This document shows positions 62,744 to 64,000 of a DNA stretch of 64,000 bases, piece by piece. The DNA lies in assembly GCF_900187605.1 (NCBI RefSeq), contig NZ_FYEA01000001.1, positions 310,001 through 374,000 of the forward strand. Reading direction: 5' to 3'. How positions within the stretch are numbered: the first letter of the stretch is position 1; each line of letters begins with the position of its first letter. The notes below the pieces were generated by a model. It did not search any database, was not told the origin of the DNA, and saw only the letters and a program-made list of their open reading frames with translations. The position numbers and the translations under genes were made by a program. Origin of the DNA: Pseudomonas sp. Irchel 3H7 (GTDB taxonomy: Bacteria; Pseudomonadota; Gammaproteobacteria; Pseudomonadales; Pseudomonadaceae).

Positions 62744-64000
62744 AACGCCTGGCCCTGCTGTTAGGACTCGGCCTGACGCTGAACGGTTTCGCGGCGCCGA
62801 TGCAGTGGGGTGACCTGCGCGACGGCAGTCTGTACCTGCAAGCGGATCGCCCGGACACCGTAACAGTGCGATGGGTGCCGGCATGGCAGGCCGAGGCCAA
62901 TGAAGAGCATATTTATCTACTCGACGGTCAGGGCAAGCTGCAGGGCGAACGGCTGATCAAAGCCAGCGAAACTCGCGGTTCGCAGAGCTGGCCGTTGCTG
63001 CCCGGCGCTGCCAGTTATCGCCTGGAGATTCCCGGCTACAGCTTCCGCAGTTATCGCGTCGAGCATGACGATAAAACAGTAGCGCTGTTCAGTCCGGCCA
63101 AAGTGCATTTCAGTGTCGAAACCGGCAATGGCGATGAGCTGTTTTTCCAAGTGGCACCGGGAGAACACGCGGTGCTGAACGGCAAATACCATGGCGGAGT
63201 CAACGCGCTGCAAGCCCAGCGCATAGACGATGGACAACAACTGTCGTTGGCCCTCAAGCCCTACCGCGCCTATTGGCAATTCGATCAAGTGGCCTTACCG
63301 GTCAGCGACCAGCCCCAGGTCTGGCGCTTGCGCCTGCAGGGCAGCGGCAAAGCGGCCTTCTGGCTCGACGGCACGGCCAATCTGTTTGCGCAAAATCCGC
63401 AGCAGCTCCAACCCTTGCGTGAAGAGCCGGGCCAGGTACGCCTGACCCTGCACGATAAGGTGCTCGGTCGCACCCCCGATCTGGGCATTGCCCTGCCCAA
63501 TCTCATGCCGCCCGCGGCCAGTCATGCCGCACTGGATGCCTTGAAACCGAGTGCGGCGAGTTATTACAGCTACGTTGACGTCACTTCGAAAAATACCCGT
63601 TTCGCAGACCCGGTTCGTCAGCTCTATCAGACTCGCTTCGGCATCCGCCAGGACATCACACTGCTCGCTGGCACCGGGCGTCGGGCCGATCTGCGTGCCG
63701 ACGTGCAAAGCAACAACGGCCTGGAGGCATGGCTCGCCGGCACTCGTGCCCTGGAGGGTCAAGGCACGCATTACATCGGCTTCGCCGACGAGCCGAACCT
63801 GAACTATTCAAGCTACGAAGATTATCGGGCGATTTTTGTCAGCATGGCCCGCCAAGTGCGCAGCGATCCGGCCAATGCCAAGGCCGGCGTGCGCATCGCC
63901 ATGCCCGCCAGCTCCCGTTTTGTCAACGGGCCGTTCGCCCGCAACGCAGCGGACAAGCGCGGCATCGATTGGGCGCGGCGTCTACTCAGTGAATCCGCCG
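62740..64000 (+). CDS. Secreted protein of the exopolysaccharide operon, 3'-truncated by the window
   Basis: At least 420 residues; the frame is open at the window end. A signal peptide (MKRLALLLGLGLTLNGFAAP, cleavage about residue 19) predicts the periplasm. The first half is beta-rich, resembling carbohydrate-binding sandwiches (YRLEIPGYSFRSYRVEHDD). The second half reads like the start of a TIM-barrel hydrolase (PAASYYSYVDVTSKNTRF; HYIGFADEPNLNYSSYEDY), suggesting a glycoside hydrolase or lyase that trims the polymer. ATG overlaps the flippase stop, so it is part of the operon. Confidence 0.7.
   Translation, partial: MKRLALLLGLGLTLNGFAAPMQWGDLRDGSLYLQADRPDTVTVRWVPAWQAEANEEHIYLLDGQGKLQGERLIKASETRGSQSWPLLPGAASYRLEIPGYSFRSYRVEHDDKTVALFSPAKVHFSVETGNGDELFFQVAPGEHAVLNGKYHGGVNALQAQRIDDGQQLSLALKPYRAYWQFDQVALPVSDQPQVWRLRLQGSGKAAFWLDGTANLFAQNPQQLQPLREEPGQVRLTLHDKVLGRTPDLGIALPNLMPPAASHAALDALKPSAASYYSYVDVTSKNTRFADPVRQLYQTRFGIRQDITLLAGTGRRADLRADVQSNNGLEAWLAGTRALEGQGTHYIGFADEPNLNYSSYEDYRAIFVSMARQVRSDPANAKAGVRIAMPASSRFVNGPFARNAADKRGIDWARRLLSESA

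Overview
The window looks like chromosomal DNA of a Pseudomonas of the P. fluorescens group. The evidence is the GC-rich coding sequence, three families of short inverted-pair REP elements typical of these genomes, and family-level matches such as dhc/atoB-type ketone-body genes, glcDEF, HglS, an Hcp/VgrG/Rhs island and MASE2-GGDEF. No rRNA, tRNA or CRISPR array was seen. All assignments come from reading motifs in the translated sequence; no database search was run.

Layout. 0-3.2 kb: end of a CoA-transferase/thiolase operon, then cobF with a histidine phosphatase on the minus strand. 3.4-10.7 kb: a plus-strand catabolic locus with an RpiR regulator, a cysteine hydrolase, a glutamine-synthetase-like ligase, an N-formylglutamate-amidohydrolase-like enzyme, an APC permease and two tandem arginine/ornithine succinyltransferase subunits. 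10.9-12.2 kb: oxaloacetate decarboxylase and a small unknown gene. 12.2-15.3 kb: an AT-rich island with structured non-coding DNA, a retron-type reverse transcriptase and an OLD-like ATPase/TOPRIM protein. This is a probable anti-phage retron, and its ncRNA is only tentatively located. 15.4-25.9 kb: a secreted M20 peptidase, a diguanylate cyclase, a Baeyer-Villiger monooxygenase/hydrolase pair, glcDEF and hglS.

26-37.2 kb: a type VI secretion effector island. It has hcp behind a likely sigma-54 promoter and a perfect 46-bp palindrome, then vgrG, a DUF4123 chaperone and a 1569-residue Rhs protein with an EndoU-like RNase tip and its probable immunity gene. Next come a displaced Rhs tip with a different toxin module, its candidate immunity gene, and two orphan immunity-like genes (barstar and SMI1/KNR4-like). 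Short GGGACAG repeats punctuate this array.

37.3-49 kb: secreted proteins of unknown role, a Sel1-repeat protein, VanW, a glycosyltransferase, small hypotheticals, an ABC exporter (ATPase, FtsX-like permease, AttH-like lipoprotein) and a sulfatase-fold membrane transferase. 49.4-64 kb: a tightly coupled Wzx/Wzy-type exopolysaccharide operon. It covers UDP-glucuronate and UDP-galacturonate supply, an initiating phosphoglycosyltransferase, a Wza/Wzc export apparatus with a CpsD-like ATPase lacking the Walker lysine, three glycosyltransferases, polymerase, deacetylase and flippase. It ends in a secreted protein cut by the window edge.
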